Positions 39,401 to 51,011 of a stretch of DNA of 64,000 nt are shown here, in pieces (position 1 is the stretch's first letter; each line of letters begins with the position of its first letter). The notes beneath the pieces are model-generated. The model had not been told where the DNA came from, searched no databases, and was given only the letters and a program-made list of their open reading frames with translations. Source of the DNA: Lateolabrax maculatus (lineage: Eukaryota > Chordata > Actinopteri > Acropomatiformes > Lateolabracidae); assembly GCA_031216445.1 (NCBI GenBank), contig CM062204.1, positions 15,497,001 to 15,561,000 of the forward strand, written 5' to 3'. Both the position numbers and the translations under genes were made by a program.

Positions 39401-42400
39401 ATGACTGGACAAACACACACTGATGCAGGTTTGTACTCGCATGACAATGCACACAAATACAGTATTTGCATATGCAGACACTTATGCACGTGGAAAACGG
39501 ATGACCTATTCCCGACATGAAATGCCTGCTGACGTCACTTCAGTGGCTGTGTTTGACGAAGGCTGCGTTAATTCTATTTAGCCCAAACACGGCCTTCATG
39601 CACCGTTACAAAGCTTTGTTCAGTACGGGACTCTAATCCCTCTGCTCCTCCCTCCCTCACGTCTCTTTTCTCACTCTCTCTCTCTCCATCGGTCATAAGG
39701 ACACTACGCCCCAGCTCCTCCTAGCTCGTCTGTGTTTACTGTGTTGACTTCTTTCCACTGCAGACTAGACTGAAAATGCTGATGCAGTGCAGGGACAAAT
39801 AGAAACATGATCAGTTTCCACTGGTGTACACTTAAAATGCTTTTATGGCACATATCATAGCTCATAAGAGAAACTATGAGCTAAACCTCCTTTGCCAAAA
39901 CCCATCTGCAACGTAGATAGTTGAAGAAGGATTTTTTTCATTGCTTTGACTTGTACTGATCTCTGCCAGGATGTATTACGGTCTCTTAGGCTCTTTGTAG
40001 TCACGCTACTGTAGGAATGGCAATGTTGGTCCGTCTGTCTGTCCACCACTTTGATCCATACTGAAATACCTCAACAACAACGGTTTTGTCCAGACATTGG
40101 TGGTCCCCAGAGGATGAATCCTACTGACATTTGTAATCAATTTCAATTTGTCCAATACATTGTTTGTGACCAAACACATGCAACACTAACGACATTCCCG
40201 TCCGCCTCAGCTCTACTTTGTGTTTACTGCTGATTAGCAAATGCTAGCAAACTGACATACCAGACTAAGATGGAGAACATGGTTAACATAAGCACAACAC
40301 TGTAAGCACGGCTTTACTTTGTGTTTACTCCACTGTTTACTTCGACACAAGTATTGGGACATTTGCATTATGGTTCCCCAAGGCCTAAGCAAAGGCAGAT
40401 GCTTTGGCTTTATCGTCCTCTGACTAATTACTGTGAGCAGATGAAAAATGGGCTGCAAGAGGATTAACTTAACTATCCCTTTTACTAGTGAGGGATTTTT
40501 ACTCTGACTTTGTAGAGCTTCCCCTTTTCTCACTTCAAATGCTTTCTGTAAAGACGCCTCGATCGCACTTATCCTTTAAGCTTTATTATCATCATCAATG
40601 AGAAGTCTAGTAAAGCTATGACACATGCAGAACACTGACATGAGTAAAAAAGAATGCTACAAATCGCCCTCGTCCATCATATCTCTCACTTACCAAGTCG
40701 TACATCCACGGTGTATTGGCGCGATGTGACTTTGACTCCACCGAGCTGTCCCACGCATACGTAACAGCCCTCATATTCCTTTCTCACACTGCTGATGATG
40801 ACGCCTCGCTGGAGGTTGCCGCGGTAACTCATACCAGAGGGCAAAGGTCGTCCATCGCACGTCTCCAAAGCCAGGAGGGTGACCTCGGGGTCAGTCACGA
40901 GGCAGGGGATGGTGCAGTTCTCACCTGCACGCACCAGGATGACGTTCACCATGGTGCGCTGGAAGGCATTCTGGGGGTCTGAGGAGATGAAAGAGATGGG
41001 GAGATTGAGATTGAAAGATGTTATTACATGGACGTTTGCGAAACACACGCCTCTCCCCTCCCCCAAACGCCTCGAACACCCACCTTTCACGTAAACGTAG
41101 ATGGAGCTGTGTTCCAGTGTGCTGTTGTTGAGACACACATACCGACCCATGTGGTAGGCCTGCACTGCTGACACCTTGACATAAGCCACGCCACCCTCCT
41201 CCATCTCTCCTTCCAGCCTGCGAGTCCTCTCCTTCTGCCACCTCAACCTGGACGGGGTGCCAGACATCGTGGCATTGTCATGGCAATACAGCTCCAGCTT
41301 CCCCCTCTTGGGAACTACTATGTGAGGCCCGCTGGGGGAGATGACTGGCTCGCACCACCCTGGAACAGAAGACATACAGCATGGTTGACGTATGGTGGAC
41401 CGGGATGCTATTTTTTGAAGGCTGTGAAGGGCTCAGTTTGGGCAAAGATCCAGCTCAGAAGGGAAAAAAAAACCTGCTGCTTTCAGAAGCACTAATGTTG
41501 ATGAGTTGCTATCTCTGGGAAGAATAGCAAGAAACAGATAGAAATCAATAAAAAGGGCAAAAACAGAGAGCAGAGTAGCAGGGCTACAACTGAAGATTAT
41601 TTTCATTACAGATCAGATTTATGTTTATTAATGCAATATATGTTTAATATGTCAGAAAATAGTAAAAAAAATGCCCAAGACAATTTCTTAAAACCCAAGA
41701 TGTGTAATCAAATTGCTTTTTTTGTCTGACCAACAGGCCAAAACCAAAGGATATCAGCACATGAGACAAAGAAAAGCAGCAAATCCTCACAATTTAAAAA
41801 GCTGTAACAAAGTAGTGTTTGAAAAATGGTTTGAACGATAAATCGACAATCAAAATAGTTGCAGATTATTTTACTTTCAATCAACTTATCTACTAATCAT
41901 TCTAGCTCTACAGGGTAGATATAGAATAGAATAGAGTGCCCAATGAGATGTTAAATAGGATGTTATGATTGGCACAGAGCCCCTTAAGGCAGAGTGCTAT
42001 CAAACCCCCATGGCTCAATTGAACAATCAATAATTATGAGCTGTCTACCCGCTGAGTAATCATGCATTAAGGCCCCTAAATCCATTCCCTTAAGATGAGA
42101 AAACTAAACTAACATTTTCTTCTCAGTTTAACCCCCACCAGCAAACCCCCACCAAGTTGCCTGTTTTTTTGTTTTTTTTTTAGGAGCAGATTTCCACATG
42201 ATAGGCGCCATTTCAAGAACAACATTTTCATGTGACTGTTCAGGCCTTCGGGCCCAGCTGAGAAGAAAAAAAAAAGGAGAAGGAGAGGCATGTGGATGCA
42301 AATAAGCTCCCCCCCCCCTTCTAAAATATCAATATCTGTGTTTTTGCAGGCTGGAAGTGCACGTTTTATAGCCGCTACGTGCCAGACTGTGTGCTTTGCA

Positions 42401-43285
42401 GTTGGTGCTGTGTTGCTCCAGCGGGGCAAAAGATTTTCACACAGAACCTCAGGCTGTTGCATGACTAAACACAGGGCTGTCAACACAGCTCTGAGAGCGG
42501 TTAGATGTCAAGGTGCTGCCGGGTGTGTTTGTGTTAGAGGATGTGTGCATCTGCTCCTCTGGCTCTCTTCTGCTCCTTCCATTGCCCTGCCCAACCTGCA
42601 GTAGTCCCCTTTATATTTCGGTGGGATAAATTATTAATCGTCTTCAAACAGTGGTTAAAACACACGCACACACACACACACACACACACACGCCCACGCA
42701 CACACACACACACACACACACACCTGTTGCCTGCGTACCTCGACACACACACACACACAGTGAACTAGTTATGCAAATGAGTCCCGGTGTGACCTGTAGG
42801 CTTGAGCTGACAGGAACTTTATCTAAACGTCAATCACCTCTCCAGGAGCAATGTGTTTATTCAAGGCAAAAACACCTCAAATAGTGACACTAACAAAATT
42901 TGGAGACAGATGCAGACTTTCACACAAATGCAAGAAAATACAGAAGTATACACTGTATTATAATACCACAGGTGAGTTAAGCTCATAAAGCGGGCTATAA
43001 TACGAATATTACAAACTCTTCACTAGAAGCGTCGCCCACTCTTATGTCCCCGTTCATTTTTATCAAAATATCATTTATGAAGGTAAAGAGATCAAATGAG
43101 GTCACGATGTAAAGTCGTTATTGAGAGGAGACGCACCGCGAGGCACCGCAGGAATATTTTAAAACAATATTCCAGGGATGTCCTCGTGCGGTTGGAAGGG
43201 TTTTTTTTTTCTTCTTCTTCTTCTTCTTACCTGTTAGTGGCAGCAAAACAAAATGCAAGGCGAAAACAACCCAGCGGGATCTCAT
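27467..43285 (-). CDS. kit: KIT receptor tyrosine kinase (complete, 21 coding exons, 955 aa)
   Basis: Exons in transcript order: 43285-43231, 41359-41084, 40978-40694, 38991-38852, 38327-38159, 37256-37067, 36983-36868, 36716-36602, 35212-35025, 34653-34547, 33816-33690, 33394-33290, 32685-32575, 31806-31668, 31583-31516, 31384-31293, 30519-30397, 29891-29780, 29498-29399, 28460-28355, 27610-27467; all phases close and the count equals mammalian KIT. A signal peptide (MRSRWVVFALHFVLLPLTG) leads into five Ig domains (LVTDPEVT in D2, WYFC in D5), a membrane span (about aa 522-543) and a juxtamembrane YIYIDP (Tyr566/568). The split kinase has GSGAFG (594-599), Lys621 in VAVK, CIHRDLAARN (762-771), DFG at 784 and activation-loop Tyr797. 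The insert keeps a YxxM motif (Y716 IPM). By family it binds stem cell factor (Kitl), dimerises and signals through PI3K and Src for pigment, germ and blood cells. No damage is seen. Whether it is kita or kitb is unresolved; CSF1R and PDGFR are excluded by the Ig and tail sequence. Confidence 0.96.
27895..27965 (+). mobile_element. hAT-like terminal fragment
   Basis: The segment cagtggttcccaacctgggg followed by ttgggacttccacaaggggt matches the widespread terminal inverted repeat of hAT (Charlie-like) elements. Only one end is seen; an A-rich (AAAAT)n run follows. Lies in the last kit intron. Confidence 0.6.
28158..28316 (+). mobile_element. tRNA-derived SINE, second family
   Basis: Starts ggggcatcacagtggccaga, has a B-box-like GGTTCAATTCC at about 28209, a ggggacctttattgca body, and ends in ctaataaagacaaacatgct plus an A run. 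This is the structure of a common teleost tRNA-derived SINE. Not a functional tRNA, since the clover-leaf cannot be completed. Lies in the last kit intron. Confidence 0.65.
29118..29362. repeat. MITE-like repeat, copy 3
   Basis: Starts agagttgcaacaattagtca; carries ttttgataattgattaatc and gcaaaaatgccaaatt as in copy 1. Lies in a kit intron. Confidence 0.55.
30074..30231. repeat. MITE-like repeat, copy 4 (internally deleted)
   Basis: Has both ends of the family (gagctgaaacaattagta and atcattagttgcagccc) but little of the interior. Lies in a kit intron. Confidence 0.6.
30522..30679. repeat. complex CA-rich minisatellite beside a kit kinase exon
   Basis: About 160 bp of (CA)n with CACGCACG and (CACACC)n variants, beginning 3 bp upstream (in kit orientation) of the exon encoding the catalytic loop. 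On the kit strand it is GT/GGGTGT repeat and occupies the place of the pyrimidine tract. Confidence 0.95.
37664..37722 (+). mobile_element. 3'-end fragment of the 532-892 SINE family
   Basis: tattggctccagcccccccg ... ggtatagataacggatgg matches the tail of the first SINE. It is strongly 5'-truncated. Lies in the kit intron between the D3 and D4 exons. Confidence 0.6.
40017..40320. repeat. dispersed repeat family R, copy 2
   Basis: Shares 'ccaccactttgatccatact', 'ccagacattggtggtcccca' and 'gcctcagctctactttgtgt' with copy 1. Lies in a kit intron between the Ig2 and Ig3 exons. Confidence 0.6.
41583..41912. repeat. MITE-like repeat, copy 5
   Basis: Opposite orientation to copy 1: begins ggctacaactgaagattatt and ends ctaatcattctagctct, with atcaaaatagttgcagatta inside. 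Lies in kit intron 1. Confidence 0.6.
42661..42723. repeat. (CA)n microsatellite in kit intron 1
   Basis: Long CA run with a CGCCCACG interruption; a shorter CA run follows at 42744-42760. Confidence 0.95.
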
Positions 43286-43449
43286 GGTTGGGCGGTTTGC
43301 GAGGCTCTCAGTCCACTCCGTGCGTCTCGGGCGCGGGAGCGACCATCCTGCTCACGGAAACAGTCGCGGCAGAGACTCGGCGCAGGTTCCTCCACCGCGA
43401 TGAGCGCACAGACACAATGATCCGGCAGGCTGCGAGACTCCCCCCCCCC

Positions 43450-43485
<36 letters not shown>

Positions 43486-43900
43486 GATGGATCTCACTGG
43501 AGCTTAAAGACACAGTGCAGCCCCCCCCCCCCCTCCCTCCCTCCCAGATCTGGATCCCTGCCACTCCTTTCTGCCCCGCATTGGCTGGAGACCGGCCAAG
43601 GTGATGAGTCTGTTATTACCGGGAAAAAAAAAATAACAACCACGGCGCTGCCCGAGCCATCTTCACCTCTTCACCTCAGTCGTTGCAACAACAAAAAAAA
43701 TAAAAATAAAAATAAAAATCGGCAAGAAAGTGCTGGCCTGATGTGCAGAATACAGAGCAATGGGTGTCAAAGTGATGATGACTGTAAATGTTTGTTACGG
43801 TTTTATTATGGCAGCGGCCGCTCCCGGCGCTTCCTTGGGCCTGGGCCAGTGTGACCTGCTGATGACAGCTCTCACTTCCTCTCACTTGAAACCCGCTCAG
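43286..43900 (-). promoter_or_regulatory. kit 5' UTR and probable promoter region
   Basis: Directly upstream of the kit start on its strand, the sequence becomes GC-richer (gggcgcgggagcgacc around 43328-43343; ggcagcggccgctcccggcg around 43811) with several CGs. It includes a C-run plus CA microsatellite (43441-43484) and a second C run (43521-43532). No TATA box is obvious. A transcription start somewhere here is inference from the position of the signal-peptide exon. Confidence 0.4.
43441..43484. repeat. poly(C)-(CA)n compound repeat
   Basis: Twelve C followed by about 16 CA units in the kit upstream region. Confidence 0.95.
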
Positions 43901-45534
43901 TCTCTGATGCACCTTTTCTTTTCCCAGCTCTAATCAACGTTATCGTCTTGCTTTTCCCAGATTTAATCAACTTTGTATCCCACCAGGAGTCGATAAACGC
44001 CAGACTAAACATGTTCAAGCTTCCACACACCACCTACATCAATAAATACATTAAATATATGTCATTACCAAGATTTCCGCCTGTTCAGTACCTGTTTTGG
44101 ACAGTCTTATTAATAGGGAAAGTGACATTTTGTTTCCCTTCCACAGGACTGATAACTATGCAAACTTGAAAAAATTATCATGAATTCAGGAAATCCTGCA
44201 CACTGTCCCTCACTTGTACTCTCTTTATTTGGTCACTTTCACTCACTGTGTTTGGTTTTTAGACCTTTTTCAGGTAAGTGATCTGCAAACTATTTAATAG
44301 CTTAATTGTGCATTACTGGTGCACATTACCAACCACATTTGTAATTAATTGCCAAGCCTGGTATTCCAGCCCACCATAACATTGTGATGTATATGCGTGA
44401 TTTCTCCTTCTTTCCTCTTGTCATGATCCCCAAGAGCCCAAGATCAAATGACTGAAACAAAACTAGAATACTTAAATTATAACAAAATCTTTTTTTTTCT
44501 GAGAAAGATGGCCTGCTGGGGGCCAATAGGCCATGAAAAGGCACTTAATTCGCTTTTGCCTTGGGCTGTCAGCATGCTTAAGTGCGTGTGTGTATGTGTG
44601 TTTGGTTATGTGTGAGTTTTGTGTTAGTTTTGTGTTTTTTTTATCTTTTGATCTGTGTGTGTGTGTGTGTGTTTCCTGTTGTTCAAGAGGAATATGTGAG
44701 AGGACACCGAGATCATTGTGATTTTTTTCTTACACACATGATTAATCTCTAACCTCATTGCCTCCCCCAATGGTGGTTATGCCTTTCTCAGCACATGATG
44801 ACATGATGAGACTAAACAAACTGAGCAGAACATCATTTTAATTAGATTTCTATACTTCATTAGTTTGTTTGTTTTTACAGTATAATTTGATGGAAAAAGG
44901 GTGAGACTAAAGCTGTCTTTCATCAATTTAATAACCCAGAACAATATGTGGGAAATGTGGGATATCGAACTTCTGCACACAGACACAGACACACACACAC
45001 ACATTCAAAGAGGAGCTTAGCTTTAGGATGTTTGGACAGTTTTTCTTCCCGGTGTTTATGCAAACAGGACCAACTGGCAGTTTTTATAAAGATAAGTGGA
45101 ACCACAGTCCAGTTAGATATCTCCTGTCCTTGGGGTCAGGTCCCTCATTGTGATGTAGCACACATTTTCAAGGGAAACTAAGCAAAAAAGACTGTTTTGT
45201 GGGGGCAGTTTGACATTGGGATCATGATCAAATAATCTGCACCGTTTGGGGAGTGAGGATGGTAGTGGGAGGGGAGGAGGGTTTCGACTGAGAAGCCTGG
45301 GGTGAGAGAGGGCAGTAGCAGCCCAACCATGTGCTTCAGAAAAGATATTCTTGCAGACAGTGATGCCTCAAAGGGGTATTTCATATTTTTCACTTTCAAT
45401 TTTCTCACCCGAAATTGGGTCGACTTCAAAATCTGGACAAACATCTGATTCTGGCTCACAAGGGGCGTGCAGCCTGAGAGCTTTATCCCACTTTTTTTTT
45501 TTTTTTTTATCATACTGGTCTTGTCAAATTAACA

Positions 45535-45722
45535 TTAAAGGAATAGTTCAACATTCTGGGAAAAGGGCTCATTCACCTTCTGGAGGTGGAGGGTTAGATG
45601 AGAAGAAAGCTAGGCAATAACACCTGTTATATAATAATAAAGATAGACATGAGTCAATCTTCTCATCTAACTCTCTGACCAAAAGTGGCTCAACCCATTC
45701 CCCACAATGTCCAACTTTAATG
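45535..45722. repeat. TTAA-type element, short hairpin copy
   Basis: Left end attaaaggaatagttcaaca...gttagatgagaaga; right end tcttctcatctaactctctg...tgtccaactttaat. The two ends are inverted repeats of roughly 70 bp with little between them. The outer CTTTAA/TTAAAG ends suggest a TTAA-targeting element. Confidence 0.6.
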
Positions 45723-46285
45723 AGAGATTAGCTAAACTTTTCTCCATCCAGCTGGAGACCTTCTGTTGAATCTGCATTCAGACAAAGGAAACCTGCACCT
45801 CAGGGTGTCAAACTACAATCCACTTGTTCACCAGCCCATAGTCCAGCTGCCCATATGCTCTATGAAGATGTCACTGTGTTTGTTTGTGGGCGAGTGTGCG
45901 TCCATCAGGATCATCCATATGTCTAACTGTCCACTGAGTTCTCGTGTCATTTGAGCAGTTTATATGCCTTTCCCTATTACATTATTCATTGCTGAGGTGA
46001 GCGTCTATAGCAGATCTTGGCTGACTCACTATGACTTGGTGTGTGTGTGTGTGTGTGGACCCACAGCATGACTCACTCAGTGCTTTTAGACAGATGAGGA
46101 CAGCGGCCTCACAGAGGGCAACAGAGGTTTTATACAAGAAAAATAGCCACTTAGATTCGATTACGTAATGAAAAACATTCCTCTCTCTCCTCATTCACTC
46201 TCTCTCTGTCTCTCTCTCGTTCTCTATCACCTTCCCGGTTCTCCCTTCTCCCCTCTCTCCTGTCTCTCCTTTCTCCTTTTTAGTG

Positions 46286-46287
<2 letters not shown>

Positions 46288-46318
<31 letters not shown>
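46288..46318. repeat. (CA)n microsatellite
   Basis: About 15 CA units after a CT-rich stretch (46183-46280). Confidence 0.95.
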
Positions 46319-46319
<1 letters not shown>

Positions 46320-46804
46320 CCTAACTCAATCACCTACAAATGGAGCCATCTTCACACCCTCAGGCAGGCTCATACGTACACCTGCTTTGCAGGACACACA
46401 CATTTCAGCTGAAAGAATACCTCATCATTCCTCCTTCAGTGATTGGCCAAAAGCGCAGCACAACCTTTTTTTCCAATGCAATCCAACCCTGTTCTCAGTC
46501 TGCTGACTGGACATTATAAACCTGATATCTGTGTCCATTTGTCTTTCCTCTCCTTTAATACAGTCAATGCATTGGAGGTTTTTTCTCCCTTGACCCACAC
46601 TGTGTGGTTCTTAAGTGTCCATCCATGGTTCAATTGTGGTGTTTCACATATCAATTATGACCCATTGAACAGATCGGACTAAGAGGCAGGTTAAAAAAAT
46701 AAATAAATGAAGAACATTTCCTACGTAAGGCCTTAGATTCACTTTGATGTAATTTACTTCAATTGAATCCAGTGATGTACATATGTTTTTTTTTTTTTTT
46801 TACA

Positions 46805-47037
46805 ATTTTAAGTTTTTGGGGGGTTATGTGCTTCCTGGAGTCTCCAGTGGTTGCCTGACAAGTGCCCACTGTTTCCCCACTGTGCTCAGTCTTTATGCTA
46901 AGCTAAGATGATTGGCCGCTGGCTGTAGCTTCATATTTACTGAACAGACATGAGGTTGGCATCAGTCTTCTCATTTAACTCTCTGCCAGAAAGCAATAAG
47001 TATAAGTCCCAAAAATGTTAAACTTTATCTTCAAACA
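46805..47037. repeat. TTAA-type element, partial copy
   Basis: Contains gcttcctggagtctccagtg, ctttatgctaagctaagatg and atcagtcttctcatttaact, as in the other copies, followed by caaaaatgttaaacttta. Confidence 0.55.
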
Positions 47038-48349
47038 TGATCATAGAGGGAAATTATATGTTAGCTGTGCAAATTGTTGTTTTGCACTGAACGTCTGATG
47101 CAAAATGTCAGAGAAAATTCAATTATTTCAAATCTCAAATCTTAATTGCACAGAAGTAGAAAAATGACACTTTTTTCTAATCACATTTGCAACAAATATA
47201 TCATATTTCTGAGGCGTCAGCATGAAACAAACATGCATTTATTTTCACAACAGATGGATCTTTGTGTTGCAAAACAAAAGAGTAGAAACTGCCATGTTAA
47301 GCTGTCATCTATGGCATCACACTGTTGAGATAACCATATGTTTGATCCAAAGAGATGATGTGGATTGAAAATGTGCCAGGGCACATATCTGAGTAAGCTA
47401 ATATCAGCGTGTGTAATTACTGATAGCCCAATGATCGCCCTCTGTCTGGATAAACCTGATTAGCATCGACTATGCTGTAAACCGCTCTAATCCACCGTAA
47501 GGAGAGAGGGATGGACGCAGGGAGGAAGGGAGCACGGAGCCAACAAGAGATGGAGAGACGGGGTGATAGAGAGGGTGAAGGGGAAAGGAATGAGAAAGTA
47601 AATGCAAATGTGGTAAAAGAGGATGGAGAGCAGAGGGGTAAAAGACAGGGATGGAATAAGAGAGTAGGGGAGGAAGAGGAGGAACAGTTATGGAAAAAGA
47701 CAGGAAGAGAAGCAGCCAACCTACGTCAGAGAAGTTCACAGCCTGAGGGGAAACCAGAGGAACAACACATGAAACTGTACTGGATCTGCCTCCTCTTTTT
47801 ATTGAATTTTTATTTAAGCTATTTTCTTGTATGGTTTTCACCATTGCAATTACATTCAATTGATGTACTGTGAGCATCATTTGAATGTGAGCTGTTTTAT
47901 TGTACATTAGGTGCACCTAACTAAAATGAATGAATGTAATTTTGGAGGATGCAGATGCTGTTGAACATTATTGCATTAAAAATCAATAAATCCTACTTTC
48001 ATGAAGGTATAGCTTTCTATAGAGTTTGTAGCGTTGCTGTCCTGTGAAAACCATGTACCTCCAAAACATCATTTTGTACTTACTCGTAAAAAATGTGAAC
48101 ACAGGGGGGACCAATTTGAGTGGGATGATTAAATAGAGAGATGGGGGAAAAAGCATCAAATGAGGGAAAAGAAGAGGAGAAAAAAGGAGGAGGGACTGTG
48201 ATCCGAAAGGCAGCTGGGGTAAAAGACAAAGAGGAGTAACAGAGATTGAGAGAGATGAGGTGAGGGGGAGTGAATGAAATAAATGCAATTTCCATGATCA
48301 GTTTAACTGAGACCATTGGCATCTCCCTCTCTCTCTCTACCGCCTCCCT

Positions 48350-48363
48350 GTGTGTGTGTGTGT

Positions 48364-48404
<41 letters not shown>
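48350..48404. repeat. (GT)n microsatellite
   Basis: About 27 GT units with one TATG interruption. Confidence 0.95.
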
Positions 48405-48408
<4 letters not shown>

Positions 48409-49149
48409 GAACATACTGGGATCCACACAAAGCTCACACATATGATGTGATATAGTAGATACTTGATATGAAAGGTATATCAAAAAATCAATGTCCTCAC
48501 AAATATAAAATGACCACTGTTTGTGTGCGTGTGTGCGTGTGTGTGCATGCTCATGTGTGTATCCATGTATATGTGCGTGTACATTCATACAGTCCTTTCA
48601 GTTCAACATCAGATGCACCAAAGTAGGTGTGAATGTCGCCCTGGCCTCCATAAATCACCACTGTAAAGAAGTGATAGCAGCTGAAGTGATGGTGAAAAGA
48701 GAGAGTGAGAGAATCCACAGATTTCCTTGTTCATTTACTGACAAAGCTAAAGTGGCCTCCACTTAACTGGTCAAAGGCCATAAATGCATTAACAATCCTC
48801 TTTGCATTAACGGAAAAACTTCTTGTGCAAACAGAACCACAACAGCAGCAATCATGAGAGTCGATGATGAGCCTGCAGCTGCTGCTTGATTCCATGAACG
48901 TATAAAAGGATAGAGCACAGCTTTCTGTGAGTAAGAACAAAATAAAACTCATCCAGTCATCCAGGTCTATTTGTGAATGGAAACATTGTCCGATTTAGCG
49001 TATTAAAGGTAGGATTATTACTTTATTTTGTTGTCATGTGTAAAATAAACAATAATGTAAGCTAGAGATGAGTGAGTCTTTCATGACTTGGGCCAACATA
49101 TTTGGATTCAAGAATATACAGTACATGGATGATAAATGATAACAATCGT

Positions 49150-49565
49150 GGAGAATCACTTGTAAGGCATTAAATGGATTGGCTCCAAGCTTCAAGACCT
49201 ACTAAGCCGATACATGCCAGGGTGCACACTTAGGGCAATACAATTAACTCTTCTCACAGTTCTTAAGTCTGGGTTTGAGACCAAAGATGACCGTGAGTTT
49301 GCTGTTGTGGTTCTACCGTTCAGAAGCTGCACCTTTTATTTTTTTTCTTCTGTAATTCAGAACAAGTTTTTAAACTGTCTTTTAGTTGACTTGCATTATT
49401 CTATAGCTCCTGAATCACATCACACTTTCATTTATTATTTTGTCTAATTTAATCTTGTTTTATTTGTCATAGTTGAATCGTATTAATGTCTTTCATGTTC
49501 TTTGCTTAATCACTTTGTAAATGTGTTACAGTAAGAGAAGTGGTATACAAATTATTATTAAAAGC
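49150..49565 (+). mobile_element. decayed 3' end of a LINE-type retrotransposon
   Basis: The plus-strand translation around 49160 reads ALNGLAPS and, in a shifted frame near 49272, ETKDDREFAVVVLPF. These resemble the end of a LINE reverse-transcriptase ORF (KALNGLAPS ... GDRAFAVVAP). After the ORF remnant comes a UTR-like tail, cactttgtaaatgtgttaca ... ggtatacaaattattatt, typical of such elements in fish. Frames are broken and it is non-functional. Confidence 0.5.
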
Positions 49566-50516
49566 TACATATTACATATTGATAATGTTTTCGCTTTTCC
49601 AGCAATGCCCTGCCTTACATTTACACAGTTATAGTTATAGAGCTGCAGTTTATGGATTGTTACACTTGTCACTGCTTAGTAAAACCACAGTCTTAATGCT
49701 GGTCGCTGGAGCCATTATGGGAGTGTCTTATTCATTTCCTTGGTGGTCCAACAATTGAATTAAATAATTAAAATTAAATAATTAAATTAAAGCTTTTCAC
49801 TGTGGAGCAGGTAACAACAGTGGAATATCTGCCTTTTTGATACTGAATTTGATATTTGACAGACAAGGAGATAAAGCAGGCCTGCATGAAATTTATAATT
49901 TGACTGAGTAAACTGTCAGCAGCCTTTGTGAAGCCTGATCCCTGTTATATGGGTTGCATAATTTCACAAGCAATGCACAAAAGTGCTTTTCTTAATAGAA
50001 ACAATTAATTTTTAATATATTTTTTTATTGAAGTCTTTATTCTATTGTTAGCTTTGTGTTCAAAAGCCTCTATGATGTACCCAGTATCCACATTCGAACG
50101 AAATACTCCCCATCCCATCATTTTAAAAACATTTTGTTGTTTCAAGCCAGATTTACAAAACCCCAAATACTGTCAATGTGACTGTTCATATATAATTAAT
50201 AAGAATTTGGTTCTGTGATGCGTTCAGGAAAGAAAGACTTCGGTTATTAACATCAGAACCATGGAAACATGCTAAATAAAGGAAATTAGAATGAGTTGCT
50301 TCCTATTTAGATTGCTTCCGCAAATCTTTCTGTTTATGACATATAAATCATATAGATCATGTATCATTTTTGCTTTAGCACATTTTTGTAAGTTGTTTTA
50401 ATATGAATTTTCACTTGTGGTGAAAATATGTTGCTAGTTTGGGTTGATGCTGAGATACTTGCACCAATATGTGTCAATAAACTGCTGATGAAGACGGACA
50501 GACAGATTAAACTAAC

Positions 50517-50775
50517 CTGATGGCTCTCCCTTCTCCGTGTGTCCCTGGTTTGTCTGTAAATCTGTCCGCCACTTTAATCCAGATTAAAATATCTCAACAA
50601 CTTTTGGACAGATTGACGTGAGATGTTGTCCAGACATTCATGGTCCCCAAAGGATACATCATGACGACTTTGGTGATTCCCTGACTTTTCCTTGAGCGCC
50701 ACCATGAGGTGAAATCTCTGGGCAACTTCTGGATCGATTGCCATGGACTTTGGTTCACACATTCAGGCTAATAAT
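50517..50775. repeat. dispersed repeat family R, copy 3
   Basis: Shares 'tccagacattcatggtcccc', 'tttggtgattccctgacttt' and 'gccaccatgaggt' with copy 1. Lies upstream of fip1l1. Confidence 0.6.
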
Positions 50776-50834
50776 GGATTAGTTTTCAGCAGATGTTGTA
50801 ATTTAGGGATATTTTGCCTGCTTTGCCCACTTTG

Positions 50835-51011
50835 TAATCCAGCCTTGCTCGTGGAGGAATGGGAGCAATTCCAACTGGTCTTGCTGAAAGTCTTTTTTCA
50901 GAAGAGTGGAAGCTTCTGAAAAAGCATGTTAATGGTCATGGTTTTGGAATGACATGTTCAACAATAACATAACATAACATACGGGTGTCCTTATACTTTT
51001 GGCCGTGTAGT
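50835..51011 (+). mobile_element. DNA-transposon 3' terminal fragment
   Basis: gaagagtggaagcttctgaa, ggttttggaatgacatgttc and the end gggtgtccttatacttttgg-ccgtgtagtg match a very common fish DNA-transposon terminus (form: ..GTGTCC.CATACTTTTGGCCA). Superfamily not assigned; no intact transposase. Confidence 0.45.

Noticed and set aside
40686..41375. Single long minus-strand ORF covering two kit Ig exons
   Set aside because: It reads through a short intron (40979-41083) that happens to lack stops; the conserved KIT junction VYVK-DPQNAF shows the intron is removed.
43096..43854. 252-codon plus-strand ORF overlapping kit exon 1
   Set aside because: Antisense to the kit signal-peptide exon and built from C-run, CA repeat and A-rich sequence; no recognisable protein.
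47417..47916. Overlapping 100-148 codon ORFs in the kit-fip1l1 gap
   Set aside because: Derived from a purine-rich strand bias; no conserved motif and no splice context.
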